A stretch of 64,000 bases of DNA from Granulicoccus phenolivorans DSM 17626 = NBRC 107789 = JCM 15570 (GTDB lineage Bacteria > Actinomycetota > Actinomycetes > Propionibacteriales > Propionibacteriaceae), in contig NZ_AUHH01000018.1 of the NCBI RefSeq assembly GCF_000423085.1, positions 17,161 through 81,160 of the forward strand. The letters are read 5' to 3'. The notes below the pieces were generated by a model. It made no database searches, was not told where the DNA came from, and saw nothing but the letters and a program-made list of their open reading frames with translations. Shown here in pieces: positions 27,969 through 36,490 of the stretch. Positions within the stretch are counted from its first letter, which is position 1, and each line of letters begins with the position of its first letter. A program made the translations under genes and the position numbers.

Positions 27969-28046
27969 TGGGCCGATCCTGCCGCCAGACGACCCGAACG
28001 GCCCGAAAACCCAGGAATCCTGCCTTCTGGTGGCAGGATCGGCCCA
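27969..28046. repeat. Long-armed palindromic repeat, copy A
   Basis: Arms 27969-27989 and 28026-28046 are 21 bp with one mismatch, around a 36-nt loop. The arm sequence TGGGCCGATCCTGCC(A/G)CCA recurs as copy B at 52.8 kb. It lies in the 355-bp gap between the divergent UvrA-like and acidic-protein genes, which otherwise contains only promoter-like sequence. It resembles a REP/MITE-type element or a strong hairpin. Confidence 0.85.
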
Positions 28047-28192
28047 CGCAGGTCACCCCATACCCAGGAGCCACGCACAGGGAGCAGGACCGACGTGGCG
28101 CCGATTCGAACTCGAGCCGCTCGGGGCCCAGGTGAATCCGTCGTCTGTGAGAATCAGCGGCGGCATCGCAACGCCGGGGACGACAGGGAGAA

Positions 28193-28642
28193 ATGATGAA
28201 GGATTTCGACGATTTCGTGGTCAAGCTGATGGTGATCGAGCAGCTTCTGGACGAGGAGGGCGGCATCGAGGCGCCCCACTCCAACGCCTGGGACTGGCTG
28301 GAGGAGGCGCGGGGCATCGATCACGACGGGGCTGAGGACCTGATCTACGGCGAGTACTTCGCCAAGCGCATCCCCGAGATCGAGACGTGGGCCCGGGACC
28401 TGGAGATCAGTGCCGAGCAGATGGCCGGCATCACCGAGCTCGACTGGGACGGCGGCCTGGACATCTTCATGCTGATGGCACCGTCGTGGGACGGTGAGGA
28501 CGACCTGTTCGATGTCGCCACCTGGACCGACGTCACCCCCGAGCGTTTCCCCGCGCTGACCAGCCTGACCTACGTCGGAGAGCTGGAGGATTCGGTCCGC
28601 GAGGCTCTCGAGGCCGCTGACGTGGAGCTCGAGCAGTTCTGA
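28193..28642 (+). CDS. Small acidic protein (possibly DUF6892-like)
   Basis: A 149-residue strongly acidic cytoplasmic protein (many Asp/Glu, few basic residues), helix-rich, beginning FDDFVVKLMVIEQLLDEE after tandem ATGs at 28193/28196 with a GGGAGA site upstream. The start and the pattern of aromatic residues (WDWLEEARG, WDGGLDIFML) resemble DUF6892-type proteins, often found beside toxins or their immunity proteins, but the match is only by eye. No catalytic motif is seen. It converges with an SDR gene 13 nt downstream. Confidence 0.65.
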   Translation: MMKDFDDFVVKLMVIEQLLDEEGGIEAPHSNAWDWLEEARGIDHDGAEDLIYGEYFAKRIPEIETWARDLEISAEQMAGITELDWDGGLDIFMLMAPSWDGEDDLFDVATWTDVTPERFPALTSLTYVGELEDSVREALEAADVELEQF

Positions 28643-28655
28643 GCCGCCCGCGGGG

Positions 28656-29408
28656 TCAGCCCCGACCGGCGTACGGCATGCCGGTGGCGTGGACGGTCAG
28701 CCACGGCACACTCACCTCCGGCGGAAGCGCGACGACCGGTCGGAGCACCTCCGCGAGGTGATCCGGATCGAAGGTGGGCTCCGGGCGCCGCGAACCGTCC
28801 GGCTGCTCGGCGCCGTGCGCCATCCCCTGGGTCATCGCGGTGGCCGCGTTGCCCACATCGACCTGGGTGGCGGAGATGCCCAGTGCGCGTCCGTCCAGGT
28901 TGATCGAGCGGGTCAACCCGGTCAGCGCATGCTTGGTGACGGTGTACGCGACCGACCGGGGCCGCGGCACCTGGGCGGAGATCGACCCGATCATGATGAT
29001 CCGTCCCCCGCCCGGGTGCTGGCTGTGCATCTGCCGAAAGGCCGCGCCGGAGCACAGCACCGTACCGACGACGTTGGTCTGCCAGGTCTGCTGGAACTCC
29101 TCGGCGCTGACCTCCGCCACACTCGCGACCGGTCCGAACATGCCGGCATTGTTGACCAGCACATCGAGGCGGCCGTACTCGGTGGCAATGGTGTCGAACA
29201 GCCGCTCGACCTGGTCCTCCGCGGTGATGTCGGTGGGCACCACCCGAGCACCCCCGGAGCAGAGCTCGGCGGTCTGCTCCAGTTCGGGGACCCGACGACC
29301 GGCCAGAACGAGCCGCGCCGCGGGGGCCAGCCCGACGGCCAGGGCACGCCCGATGCCGGATCCGGCTCCGGTGATCACGACGATGGGCAGTTCGCTCGAC
29401 TCTGACAT
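28656..29408 (-). CDS. Classical SDR oxidoreductase
   Basis: A 250-residue NAD(P)-dependent enzyme: ITGAGSGIGRAL at the N terminus, LVNNAGMFGP (NNAG), the catalytic Ser in MIGSISAQVPRP and YTVTK (Tyr and Lys). The substrate loop and C terminus are unlike the island SDR. The start ATG at 29408 is the first that gives a standard N terminus. It is divergent from the arsR-like operon, whose regulator may control it as well. Confidence 0.87.
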   Translation of the reverse strand: MSESSELPIVVITGAGSGIGRALAVGLAPAARLVLAGRRVPELEQTAELCSGGARVVPTDITAEDQVERLFDTIATEYGRLDVLVNNAGMFGPVASVAEVSAEEFQQTWQTNVVGTVLCSGAAFRQMHSQHPGGGRIIMIGSISAQVPRPRSVAYTVTKHALTGLTRSINLDGRALGISATQVDVGNAATAMTQGMAHGAEQPDGSRRPEPTFDPDHLAEVLRPVVALPPEVSVPWLTVHATGMPYAGRG

Positions 29409-29531
29409 GTCCGGCTCCACTCTCTCCAGGGCGTTCGCGGGCCCAGCACCCCACCTCGGAGCATAGGTCGACGTCTGCGACCCCGGGCGGCGTACGAAGA
29501 GATTTCCGTGCCGCGACGGTAAAATATTCCG

Positions 29532-29543
29532 ATATGGGCATAT
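29532..29543. promoter_or_regulatory. Putative ArsR-type operator
   Basis: ATATG-GG-CATAT is a 12-bp palindrome ending 9 nt before the ArsR start, in the AT-rich centre of the divergent gap (AAAATATTCC just upstream). Position over the promoter and dyad form are typical of autoregulatory ArsR sites. Confidence 0.5.
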
Positions 29544-29552
29544 GATGGTCGC

Positions 29553-29897
29553 ATGGCACGGGCAGCGACGACATCGGACGTCTTCAACGCGATCGCCGAG
29601 CCCCGGCGCCGGGAGATCCTCGGTCTCCTGCGCGCCGGTGAACGCTCGGTGAGCGAGGTGTCCCAGGTGCTGGGGCTGCCCCAGCCGGGGACCTCGAAAC
29701 ACCTGCGCGTGCTCCGTGAGGTCGGCCTGGTGCGGGATCGCCAGGCGGGAAAACAGCGTCTCTACCAGCTCGACGCCCGCGGACTGCGCGCCATCCATGA
29801 GTGGACCGGCGGGTTCGAGCGGTTCTGGACCGAGAGCTTCGACCGCTTGGCGGAGTACGTGCAGGACCTCAAGCAAACCCGCGATCAGGAGGAATGA
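29553..29897 (+). CDS. ArsR family regulator (SRPBCC-linked type)
   Basis: A 114-residue winged-helix protein: FNAIAEPRRREILGLLRAGERSVSEVSQVLGLPQPGTSKHLRVLREVGLV is covered by the HTH at residues ~8-70, with the recognition helix PQPGTSKHL. It has no Cys metal site and belongs to the non-metal ArsR group that commonly precedes an AHSA1-domain gene. It overlaps that gene by ATGA and probably represses the operon. Confidence 0.92.
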   Translation: MARAATTSDVFNAIAEPRRREILGLLRAGERSVSEVSQVLGLPQPGTSKHLRVLREVGLVRDRQAGKQRLYQLDARGLRAIHEWTGGFERFWTESFDRLAEYVQDLKQTRDQEE

Positions 29898-30400
29898 TGA
29901 GAGAAACCGAACCGGACACGACGGCGCGCTCGGCCACCGCGGACCGCGAGATCGTGATCTCGCGAACCATCGACGCACCGCGGGAACTGGTGTTCGAAGC
30001 GTTCACCGAGGTACGCCACCTGTCCCGCTGGTGGGGACCGGACGGGTTCACCACCACGACCCGGGCCTTCGAGTTCCGCGTCGGCGGCGAGTGGGACTTC
30101 GTGATGCACGGACCCGACGGCACCGCGTACGCCGAGTGGATCACCTGGACAGCGATCTCGCCGTCGGAGCGGATCGAGTTCTTGCACGGTGAGCGCCGCG
30201 ATGACCCGAATGCGTTCGAGTCGATCCTGACCTTCGAGCCCGACGGGCAGACGACCCGGATTCAGCTGCGGACGGTGTTCCCCACCACCCAACTGCGCGA
30301 CGAGGCGGTCGAGAAGTACGGCGCGATCGAGGGGGGCCGGCAGACCTTGGGCAACCTGGCCGCCTACGTCGCCCAGCGCACGCCGGGGGGTGAGTTCTGA
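29894..30400 (+). CDS. SRPBCC/AHSA1-domain protein
   Basis: A 168-residue START-like helix-grip protein: ISRTIDAPRELVFEAFTEV, RWWGPDGFTTT and FRVGGEWDFVMHGPDG are the family hallmarks. Such proteins bind hydrophobic ligands; functions of ArsR-linked members are unknown. The ATG pair at 29894/29897 overlaps the arsR stop and its own stop overlaps the next start, so the three genes are coupled. Confidence 0.9.
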   Translation: MMRETEPDTTARSATADREIVISRTIDAPRELVFEAFTEVRHLSRWWGPDGFTTTTRAFEFRVGGEWDFVMHGPDGTAYAEWITWTAISPSERIEFLHGERRDDPNAFESILTFEPDGQTTRIQLRTVFPTTQLRDEAVEKYGAIEGGRQTLGNLAAYVAQRTPGGEF

Positions 30401-31020
30401 TGTCCCCGAAAGTGTTCTTCAGTGTGTCGATGTCGCTGGACGGGTTCATCGCCCCGGCGTCCACCGACGAACTCATGGGACAGCGTTGGATGGAACTGCA
30501 GGGGTGGGCCTTCCGGCAGCGCTTCTTCCGGGAGAACCTCAAGCTCGGGACCGGCGGTGAGGAGGGCCCCGACAACGCCATCATGGCCGAGACGTTCCGG
30601 CGTACCGGCGCCAGCGTGATGGGCAAGCGGATGTTCGACGCCGGGGAACGGATGTGGCCGGAGGATCCGCCCTTCCACACCCCGGTGTTCGTGGTGACCC
30701 ATCAGGAGCGCGAGCCGTGGGTGCGGCCGGGCGGGACCACCTTCCACTTCGTCAACGACGGCATCGAGTCGGCCCTGGCCCGAGCCCGCGACGCGGCCGG
30801 CGACCGAGACGTCCGGATCGCCGGCGGGGGCGCGACCATCGTGGAGTATCTCAACGCCGGGCTGGTCGAGGAGTTCACCATCGCTCTCGCCCCGGTGCTG
30901 TTCGGCTCCGGGATCCGGCTGTTCGAGAGTGTGGACGCGGGCCGGCTGGCCGTTGCCCCGGTCCGCGCCGAACCGACCGGAGAGGTGACGCATCTGACCT
31001 TCGCGGTCGCCGACCGGTAG
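30400..31020 (+). CDS. RibD C-terminal/dihydrofolate reductase-fold protein
   Basis: A 206-residue member of the RibD-C family: FFSVSMSLDGFIAP at the N terminus (DHFR-like strand 1), ASVMGKRMFDAGE, and IAGGGATIVEYLNAGLVEEFTI near the C terminus (nucleotide site). It probably reduces a small molecule with NADPH; it is not expected to replace FolA. The start overlaps the preceding stop (TGATG). Confidence 0.87.
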   Translation: MSPKVFFSVSMSLDGFIAPASTDELMGQRWMELQGWAFRQRFFRENLKLGTGGEEGPDNAIMAETFRRTGASVMGKRMFDAGERMWPEDPPFHTPVFVVTHQEREPWVRPGGTTFHFVNDGIESALARARDAAGDRDVRIAGGGATIVEYLNAGLVEEFTIALAPVLFGSGIRLFESVDAGRLAVAPVRAEPTGEVTHLTFAVADR

Positions 31021-31112
31021 GTCCCCGACCGCCGATCACTGCGGGCACCGGCGGATGCGACAGGCCGGGGAGCCCGTGGTGGTGCCGGACGGCACTGTGC
31101 CAGACTGCCGCG

Positions 31113-31790
31113 ATGGACCTTCGGCATGCCGCACACCTGTTCGGTAAACACCCGAGCAAGCTGCTGCACCGCCTGAACGCCCGGCACCCGTGGAGCCACA
31201 ATGACGCGTTCCACCCCTGGATCATGACCCACCTGCCCACCCGACGGCGTCGGGCCCTCGACGTCGGCTGCGGACGCGGCGAGTTGGTGGCCCGGCTGGC
31301 CGAGCAGTTCGAGCAGGTCCACGGGATCGACACCGACGCCGGCATGCGGAACGCCAGTCGGCAGCGGTGCGCCGGCCTCGACAACGTCACCGTGTCCGCG
31401 ACCGGGCTGGACGCCGTCTCCGGGGGCGCCGACCTGATCACCATGGTCGCCGTCCTGCACCACCTCGACCTGGCCGCTGCGTTGACCCAGGTACGCCGGA
31501 TCCTCTCCCCCGGCGGCCGATTCCTGTGCGTCGGTCTGGCCCGCCCGGACTCGTTCACCGACCACGCCTGGGAGGCGGCCTCGATTCTCACCAACCCCCT
31601 GATCGGCGTCGTCCGGCACCCCTGGGTAGCGCACCCAGCCCCCGGTCCGGCGCCGTTCCCGGTGCGGGATCCGCAGCTGACCTTCGCCGAGATCCGCGCC
31701 CGGGCGTCGGACATCCTGCCGGGCGTCCGGATGCGCCACCAACTGGCCTTCCGATTCACCCTCACCTGGACCAAGCCGGACGACGCCTGA
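31113..31790 (+). CDS. Class I SAM-dependent methyltransferase
   Basis: A 225-residue methyltransferase. Motif I is ALDVGCGRGELVARL (near residue 47), HGIDTDAGM gives the acidic ribose-binding residue, and LITMVAVLHHL is motif II/post-II. The C terminus is family-typical but the acceptor substrate is unknown. The ATG at 31113 gives the standard length. Confidence 0.85.
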   Translation: MDLRHAAHLFGKHPSKLLHRLNARHPWSHNDAFHPWIMTHLPTRRRRALDVGCGRGELVARLAEQFEQVHGIDTDAGMRNASRQRCAGLDNVTVSATGLDAVSGGADLITMVAVLHHLDLAAALTQVRRILSPGGRFLCVGLARPDSFTDHAWEAASILTNPLIGVVRHPWVAHPAPGPAPFPVRDPQLTFAEIRARASDILPGVRMRHQLAFRFTLTWTKPDDA

Positions 31791-31845
31791 CCTGCCGGCA
31801 ACCGGGCCGGTTGCGGATCGGTCCCTTGCGGCGGATCCTGAAGAC

Positions 31846-32244
31846 ATGAGCGAGCGCGATGACTTCCTGGACTGGTTCCGTGGTCCGTTCCTGGCTGCCG
31901 AGCTCGCCCTGCACAACGGTGATTCCGCGCCGCGGCGGGCCCTGTGGTCCCGCAACGAACCAGTGAGTGTGCTCGGTGCCTGGCGCAATGCGATCGGGCA
32001 GCGTGAACTGGACGAGCTGTTCACCTACATCGCACGGAGCTTTTCCGACTGCACCGCGGCGTCGGTCGAGTTGCTCGCCTGCGACGTCGTCGGCGACCTG
32101 GCGTACACCGCGGCGCTCGAGCACACGTCGGTGTCGGTCGACGGGCAGCCGCGCACGTACACACTGCGCGCGACGCAGGTGTACCGGCGCGAGAACGGCG
32201 AGTGGAAGGTGGCACATCGCCACGGCGACACCGTGACCGCATGA
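31846..32244 (+). CDS. SnoaL-like/NTF2-fold protein
   Basis: A 132-residue single-domain protein with the DUF4440/SnoaL-3 pattern: helices at the N terminus (DWFRGPFLAAELALHNGDS), SVLGAWRN, and a C-terminal sheet ending YRRENGEWKVAHRHGD. The fold is used by isomerases, ketosteroid-type enzymes and ligand-binding proteins. It sits 55 nt after the methyltransferase and 40 nt before a RibD-C gene. No catalytic residues can be assigned. Confidence 0.82.
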   Translation: MSERDDFLDWFRGPFLAAELALHNGDSAPRRALWSRNEPVSVLGAWRNAIGQRELDELFTYIARSFSDCTAASVELLACDVVGDLAYTAALEHTSVSVDGQPRTYTLRATQVYRRENGEWKVAHRHGDTVTA

Positions 32245-32284
32245 CACACCCACGTCAATCCCAACCCGAAGGAGATCGAACCGC

Positions 32285-32839
32285 ATGGGAACCATCGCAG
32301 TCCACGAGTTCGTCAGCCTGGACGGAGTTTTCGAGAATCCGGCCTGGACCGCTCCCTACGGCTTCACCGAAGGCATGGCCCGCGCCGTCGGAGCACTCAC
32401 CGCAGCAAGTTCGGCAATCCTGTTGGGTCGCACGACCTACGAGATGTTCGCACCGGCCTGGTCCGGACGCACCGTCGACGACGACCCGGGGGCTCCCTTC
32501 TTCAACGACACTCCCAAGCACGTGGTCTCCTCGACCATGAGCACAGCAACCGAATGGAGCAACTCGACGGTCCTGGGGCCCTACCGCGCCACCGCGATCC
32601 AACGCCTCAAGGACGCCACCGACGGCGGCATCTACGTCAGCGGCAGCGGCACCCTGGTCCGGGCCCTGCTCGCCGATGGTCTGGTCGATCAGTTGCACCT
32701 GCTGGTCTATCCCATCGTGCTCGGCACCGGCCGCCGCCTCCTCTCCGACGGCATGGGACAGGTACCGCTCACCCTCGCCGGCCACGAGGCGTACGAGAAC
32801 GGCGTGCTGCACCTGACCTACACCCCGGCGCCGCGGTGA
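32285..32839 (+). CDS. Second RibD C-terminal/dihydrofolate reductase-fold protein
   Basis: 184 residues: VHEFVSLDGVFENP, AILLGRTTYEMFAPAW, and YVSGSGTLVRALLADGLVDQL with the nucleotide-binding Gly cluster. It is clearly diverged from the RibD-C protein at 30.4 kb (different insertions), so it is not a recent duplicate. A good AAGGAG site precedes the ATG. It leads directly to the YCII/ECF pair and may be cotranscribed. Confidence 0.87.
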   Translation: MGTIAVHEFVSLDGVFENPAWTAPYGFTEGMARAVGALTAASSAILLGRTTYEMFAPAWSGRTVDDDPGAPFFNDTPKHVVSSTMSTATEWSNSTVLGPYRATAIQRLKDATDGGIYVSGSGTLVRALLADGLVDQLHLLVYPIVLGTGRRLLSDGMGQVPLTLAGHEAYENGVLHLTYTPAPR

Positions 32840-32851
32840 CATACTCGAACG

Positions 32852-33187
32852 ATGAAGTACGCGTTGCTGATCTGTGACGACGAGACGATCTCCCCGAGCC
32901 AGGCGGAACTGGCCGCCGATCCGGTACACCGGGCCTGGGATGCCGACCTGGCCCGCCGGGGCGCCGAAGTCTTCGGGGCGCGCTTGCGGCCGGTTGCCGA
33001 TGCCACCACGATTCGGGTGCGGGGCGGGGAGACGCTGGTCTCCGACGGCCCGTTCGCCGAGACCAAGGATCTGGTCGGCGGGATCGTGATCCTGGAGTGC
33101 GCCGACGTGGATGAGGCGATCGAGATCGCCGCCGGACATCCCTGGGCACAGCGCGGCTGTGTCGAAATCCGACCCATCTGGGAATGA
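32852..33187 (+). CDS. YCII-related (DGPF) protein
   Basis: 111 residues with the family motif [14 protein letters not shown] and a ferredoxin-like fold ending [16 protein letters not shown] proteins are the typical partners of ECF42 sigma factors. The stop overlaps the sigma factor start by 4 nt (ATGA), so the two proteins are made in coordination. The biochemical role is not known. Confidence 0.92.
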   Translation: MKYALLICDDETISPSQAELAADPVHRAWDADLARRGAEVFGARLRPVADATTIRVRGGETLVSDGPFAETKDLVGGIVILECADVDEAIEIAAGHPWAQRGCVEIRPIWE

Positions 33188-34476
33188 CTCCCTCCTGGGA
33201 CGAGGTTCGCGCCGCGGTCGAGGCGGCGTACCGCGAGGAGCGCGGTCAGGTGGTGGCGACCCTGATCGGGCTGTTCGGCGACTGGGACCTGGCCGAGGAC
33301 TGCGCCCAGGAGGCGTACGCCGGCGCGCTGGCCACTTGGCCCCGAGACGGCATTCCGGCTCGTCCGGGCGCCTGGCTGACCACCACCGCGCGCAATCGGG
33401 CCACCGACCGGCTGCGCCGCGACAGGGTCGGCCGGACCAAGTTGCGCCAACTCGCCGGGCCGGCCCCGAGCTCGGAGCGGACCGAGCCCGATGAGATTCC
33501 CGATGATCGGCTCCGGCTGATCTTCACCTGTTGCCATCCGGCGCTGCCGTTCGAGGCCCGGGTCGCCCTCACCCTGCGGACCCTGGGCGGTTTGAGTACC
33601 GCGCAGATCGCGGCTGCCTTCCTGACCAGCGAACCCACCATGGCCAAGCGCCTGGTTCGGGCCAAACGCAAGATCGCTGAGGCGGGCATCCCCTACCGGG
33701 TGCCGCCGGCCGAACTGCTCCCGGCCCGGCTGGCCGGGGTGCTGGCGGTGCTGTATCTGATCTTCAACGAGGGCTTCAACGAGGCCTTCGGCGAGGGCTT
33801 CAACGAGGCCTTCGGCGAGGGCTTCAACGAGGCCTTCGGCGAGGGCTTCGGCGAGCCGGCCGACCGGCAGGCCCTCACCGCCGAGGCGATCCATCTGGCC
33901 CGGGTGCTGGTCCGCCTGATGCCCGGCGAAGCCGAACCCCGGGGCCTGCTGGCGCTGATGCTGTTGCACGAGGCCCGCCGCGACTCGCGTACGGTCGCCG
34001 GGGTGTTGGTCAGTCTGGCGGACCAGGACCGCGCGCGCTGGGATCGGCGGCTGATCGCCGAAGGGGTCGCCATCCTCGACGAAGCAGTCGCGCTGCGTCG
34101 CACCGGGCCGTACCAGATGCAGGCGGCCATCGCCGCCTGTCATGCCACCGCGCCCGACACCGCGGGCACCGACTGGCGCCAGATCGCCGCCCTGTACGCC
34201 GCGCTCGCCCGGGTGGCGCCCTCGCCGGTGGTCGAACTCAACCACGCCGTGGCGGTGGCAATGGCCGACGGGATCCCGGTCGGGCTGGCCCGGGTGGAGG
34301 AACTCGCCGCGTCCGGCCGGCTCGACGGGTACTACCTGCTCCCCGCGACCCGGGCCGACCTGTTGCGGCGGGTCGGGCGTACGACCGAGGCCGCCGCGGC
34401 CTACCGGGAGGCGCTGCGGCTGGCCCCCACCGAGGCCGAGCGCCGCTACCTCGCCGCACGGCTGCGCGAACTCTGA
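33184..34476 (+). CDS. ECF sigma factor of the ECF42 (YCII-linked) type with long C-terminal domain
   Basis: 430 residues. Region 2 is in [20 protein letters not shown] and the [14 protein letters not shown] block; region 4 HTH is [20 protein letters not shown] long C-terminal extension (DUF6596 and TPR-like, ~180-430) is typical of ECF42, which lacks a dedicated anti-sigma and uses this domain for control. No anti-sigma gene is adjacent. The conserved FNEGY-type motif at the start of the extension is expanded here into three in-frame 8-residue repeats (residues 196-219). Confidence 0.92.
   Translation: MTPSWDEVRAAVEAAYREERGQVVATLIGLFGDWDLAEDCAQEAYAGALATWPRDGIPARPGAWLTTTARNRATDRLRRDRVGRTKLRQLAGPAPSSERTEPDEIPDDRLRLIFTCCHPALPFEARVALTLRTLGGLSTAQIAAAFLTSEPTMAKRLVRAKRKIAEAGIPYRVPPAELLPARLAGVLAVLYLIFNEGFNEAFGEGFNEAFGEGFNEAFGEGFGEPADRQALTAEAIHLARVLVRLMPGEAEPRGLLALMLLHEARRDSRTVAGVLVSLADQDRARWDRRLIAEGVAILDEAVALRRTGPYQMQAAIAACHATAPDTAGTDWRQIAALYAALARVAPSPVVELNHAVAVAMADGIPVGLARVEELAASGRLDGYYLLPATRADLLRRVGRTTEAAAAYREALRLAPTEAERRYLAARLREL
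33769..33855 (+). repeat. In-frame 24-bp minisatellite inside the ECF sigma gene
   Basis: Three identical 24-bp units (33769-33792, 33793-33816, 33817-33840) plus a partial one encode EGFNEAFG three times, then EGFGE. The unit length is a multiple of three, so copy changes keep the frame. Confidence 0.95.
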
Positions 34477-34586
34477 TGCGGGAGGAACATTTTCCGCGAA
34501 TGTGTCCAGCTGCGTCGGCGTCCTTCGTCGGTGGGGTGAGCCGCCCGGTCGGGCAGCCCACCACACACCGGATCAGGAGCACGATC

Positions 34587-35108
34587 ATGTCGACCATCCA
34601 GCCCGACGCCCAGCAGTCCCGCACCGGGAACCTGACCGCCACGGTCACGGTCCCCCAGCCGCCCGAGCAGGTCTTCGGCGCCATCACCGACGTGCGCGGT
34701 TGGTGGAGCGAGAACCTCATCGGCAACAGTGCGGCCCTGCACGATGAGTTCGTCTTCACCGACGACAGCGAGTACGCCGGTCAGACGGCCCGGTCCAGCA
34801 ATGGCATCCGGTACGCCCGGTTCCGACTCACCGAGGTCGTGCCGGGCCGCCGGATGGTCTGGCACGTCGTGGATTGCCACCTCAACTTCGTCGCCGACCA
34901 CCGCGAATGGGCCGACACCCACGTTGTCTTCGACCTGGCACCGACGCCGGAGGGCACCACCGTCCACTTCACCCACGAGGGGTTGACCGCGGCGGAGTCC
35001 GAGTGCTTCGACGCCTGCTCCCGCGGCTGGACGTTCTACATCACCCGGAGCCTGCCGGACCTGATCGCCACCGGTACCGGTCGACCGATCACGAGGTACC
35101 ACTCGTGA
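34587..35108 (+). CDS. SRPBCC-domain protein
   Basis: 173 residues: LTATVTVPQPPEQVFGAITDVRGWWSE gives the START-like N terminus, and FTHEGL and YITRSLPDLI the C-terminal helix of the ATPase-activator-like/SRPBCC family. It contains a WHVVDCHLNFV segment with Cys and His residues. The ATG at 34587 follows AGGAG and is preferred to an upstream in-frame ATG at 34476 that would add a non-conserved tail. Ligand unknown. Confidence 0.85.
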   Translation: MSTIQPDAQQSRTGNLTATVTVPQPPEQVFGAITDVRGWWSENLIGNSAALHDEFVFTDDSEYAGQTARSSNGIRYARFRLTEVVPGRRMVWHVVDCHLNFVADHREWADTHVVFDLAPTPEGTTVHFTHEGLTAAESECFDACSRGWTFYITRSLPDLIATGTGRPITRYHS

Positions 35109-35126
35109 TGCCCGACTGAACGGCAC

Positions 35127-36284
35127 TCACTTCGGGTCGGGGGGCCGGTGCGTACGCACCCACGCCAGCGCGTCGGCTGACGGCACATCGCCGCGCCCGG
35201 CCCCGCCGGCCTCGGAGCAGAAGCCCGTGTCGGGGTGCCAGTACACGAAGCCGTGCTCGAAGTAGGTGACCAGGGCACCGTCGGGTCCGGGGGTGGTCGT
35301 CTCGATCGGCCGCCCCAGCGGTCCCTCGGCCCCGGCCTGCTCCTGCCAGTAGCGGCCCGTCTCCGGGGTCAGCAGAAAGTTTCCGTACGCCCAGCTGTAC
35401 AGCAGCCCGGCCGGACCCAGGTCGGTGATCAACGCCCCGCCGATGAGCCCGACCGAGACAACAGACTCCGCGCCGGCCGGAGTGACTGCTGCCGTCCGGG
35501 GGCTGCGCGGGCCACTGGGCGGGATTCGGTCCAGGATCGCCGCGGCCAGTTCCACTTCGCGCGGATCCGGCCGTCGCTCCGCGTAGATGTCGTTCCTGGG
35601 GAAATGCTCGGGGTGTTCTCGACGGAGGCGGTCCGCGTACAGGGCGTCGAACTCGCTGATCAACATGTAGAACTCCCCCAGATAGTCGGGCGTCCAGGGG
35701 TTCCACCAGTTTCCGTCAGCAGTCATCTCGGTGATCATCCCGAGCCAGCGCGGCCCGCTGGGGGTTCCCCACACATCCGGCGAGTCAGGTTCCATCTGTT
35801 CCCACCCGTCGAAGACCACCACCAGGGCGATCACGTCGGGGGCCGCCAGCCAGGCCGCGTGCACGCGGTTCCTGATGCCCAGCAGGGCGTGCGGCAGGAA
35901 GGTCTCGGCCCAGGTCGCCGCCCGGTACCCCGCCAGATTCCGACGGGCCACATCCGGCGACGGCGGGCTCGGTCTGATCGGATAGGTCAGCGCGACCGGG
36001 TCGAAGCCGTGAACCATCGGCACCGCCATCGGCGGCTCCGGCCATGGGCGAATGTCCGGGAGATCGGAGACAATCCGTTCATCCCAGTCCCGCACCAGCC
36101 TCCGGGCCGCCTCGTCGACTTCGCCGGTCGTTGGCACCTCAATCGACAACGCCTCGGTCGCCGGCGAACCCTGATCCGGTCGGACCACGAGCCAGAGGCG
36201 GTCATCCTCAGGCCACACCGCAACCAGGGACGCCTTCGCGAAGAACCCCTCCCGCGCCAATGCCCCGATGAACGTCCGCAGCAC
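35127..36284 (-). CDS. Uncharacterised protein with one C-terminal LGFP-like unit
   Basis: A 385-residue protein, not recognised as a whole. It has no signal peptide or membrane segment. The N-terminal part (LRTFIGALAREGFF, LWLVVRP) is followed by a Trp-rich middle (WEQMEPDSPDVWG, GNWWNPWTPDYLGEFYMLISEF). Residues ~320-360 (GPLGRPIETT...YFEHGFVYWHPDTG in separate pieces) match an LGFP repeat of the kind found four times in the secreted deacetylase at 4-5 kb. LGFP units are usually extracellular, so its presence in an apparently cytosolic protein is odd. Confidence 0.65.
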   Translation of the reverse strand: MLRTFIGALAREGFFAKASLVAVWPEDDRLWLVVRPDQGSPATEALSIEVPTTGEVDEAARRLVRDWDERIVSDLPDIRPWPEPPMAVPMVHGFDPVALTYPIRPSPPSPDVARRNLAGYRAATWAETFLPHALLGIRNRVHAAWLAAPDVIALVVVFDGWEQMEPDSPDVWGTPSGPRWLGMITEMTADGNWWNPWTPDYLGEFYMLISEFDALYADRLRREHPEHFPRNDIYAERRPDPREVELAAAILDRIPPSGPRSPRTAAVTPAGAESVVSVGLIGGALITDLGPAGLLYSWAYGNFLLTPETGRYWQEQAGAEGPLGRPIETTTPGPDGALVTYFEHGFVYWHPDTGFCSEAGGAGRGDVPSADALAWVRTHRPPDPK

Positions 36285-36408
36285 GTCGGTCTCCTGTCCT
36301 CGCCGGCGAGCTCGTGGGTTCGCTCGCTGCTCCCCCCAGCGCTCACCCTAACCGGAACCGGCTGGTGCCGGAGGCACGAGGCTCAGCACACGGCCACCGA
36401 AACGACAG

Positions 36409-36449
36409 CGCCCCGGCCGCGGTGCCGGGGAGGCACCGCCGCCGGGGCG
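36409..36449 (-). terminator. Terminator hairpin after the FMN reductase gene
   Basis: Arms 36409-36426 and 36432-36449 pair over 18 bp with one mismatch around a 5-nt loop, 42 nt past the reductase stop on the minus strand. It could also act on the opposite strand. Confidence 0.7.
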
Positions 36450-36490
36450 ATCGTCGAAGCCGGGCCAGGACGGCCCGCCGTGGTAGGGAA

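Noticed and set aside
27838..28317. N-terminal extension of the UvrA-like protein by 160 residues
   Set aside because: The extension crosses the palindromic repeat and shows no conservation signs; the ATG at 27837 begins the UvrA-like sequence immediately.
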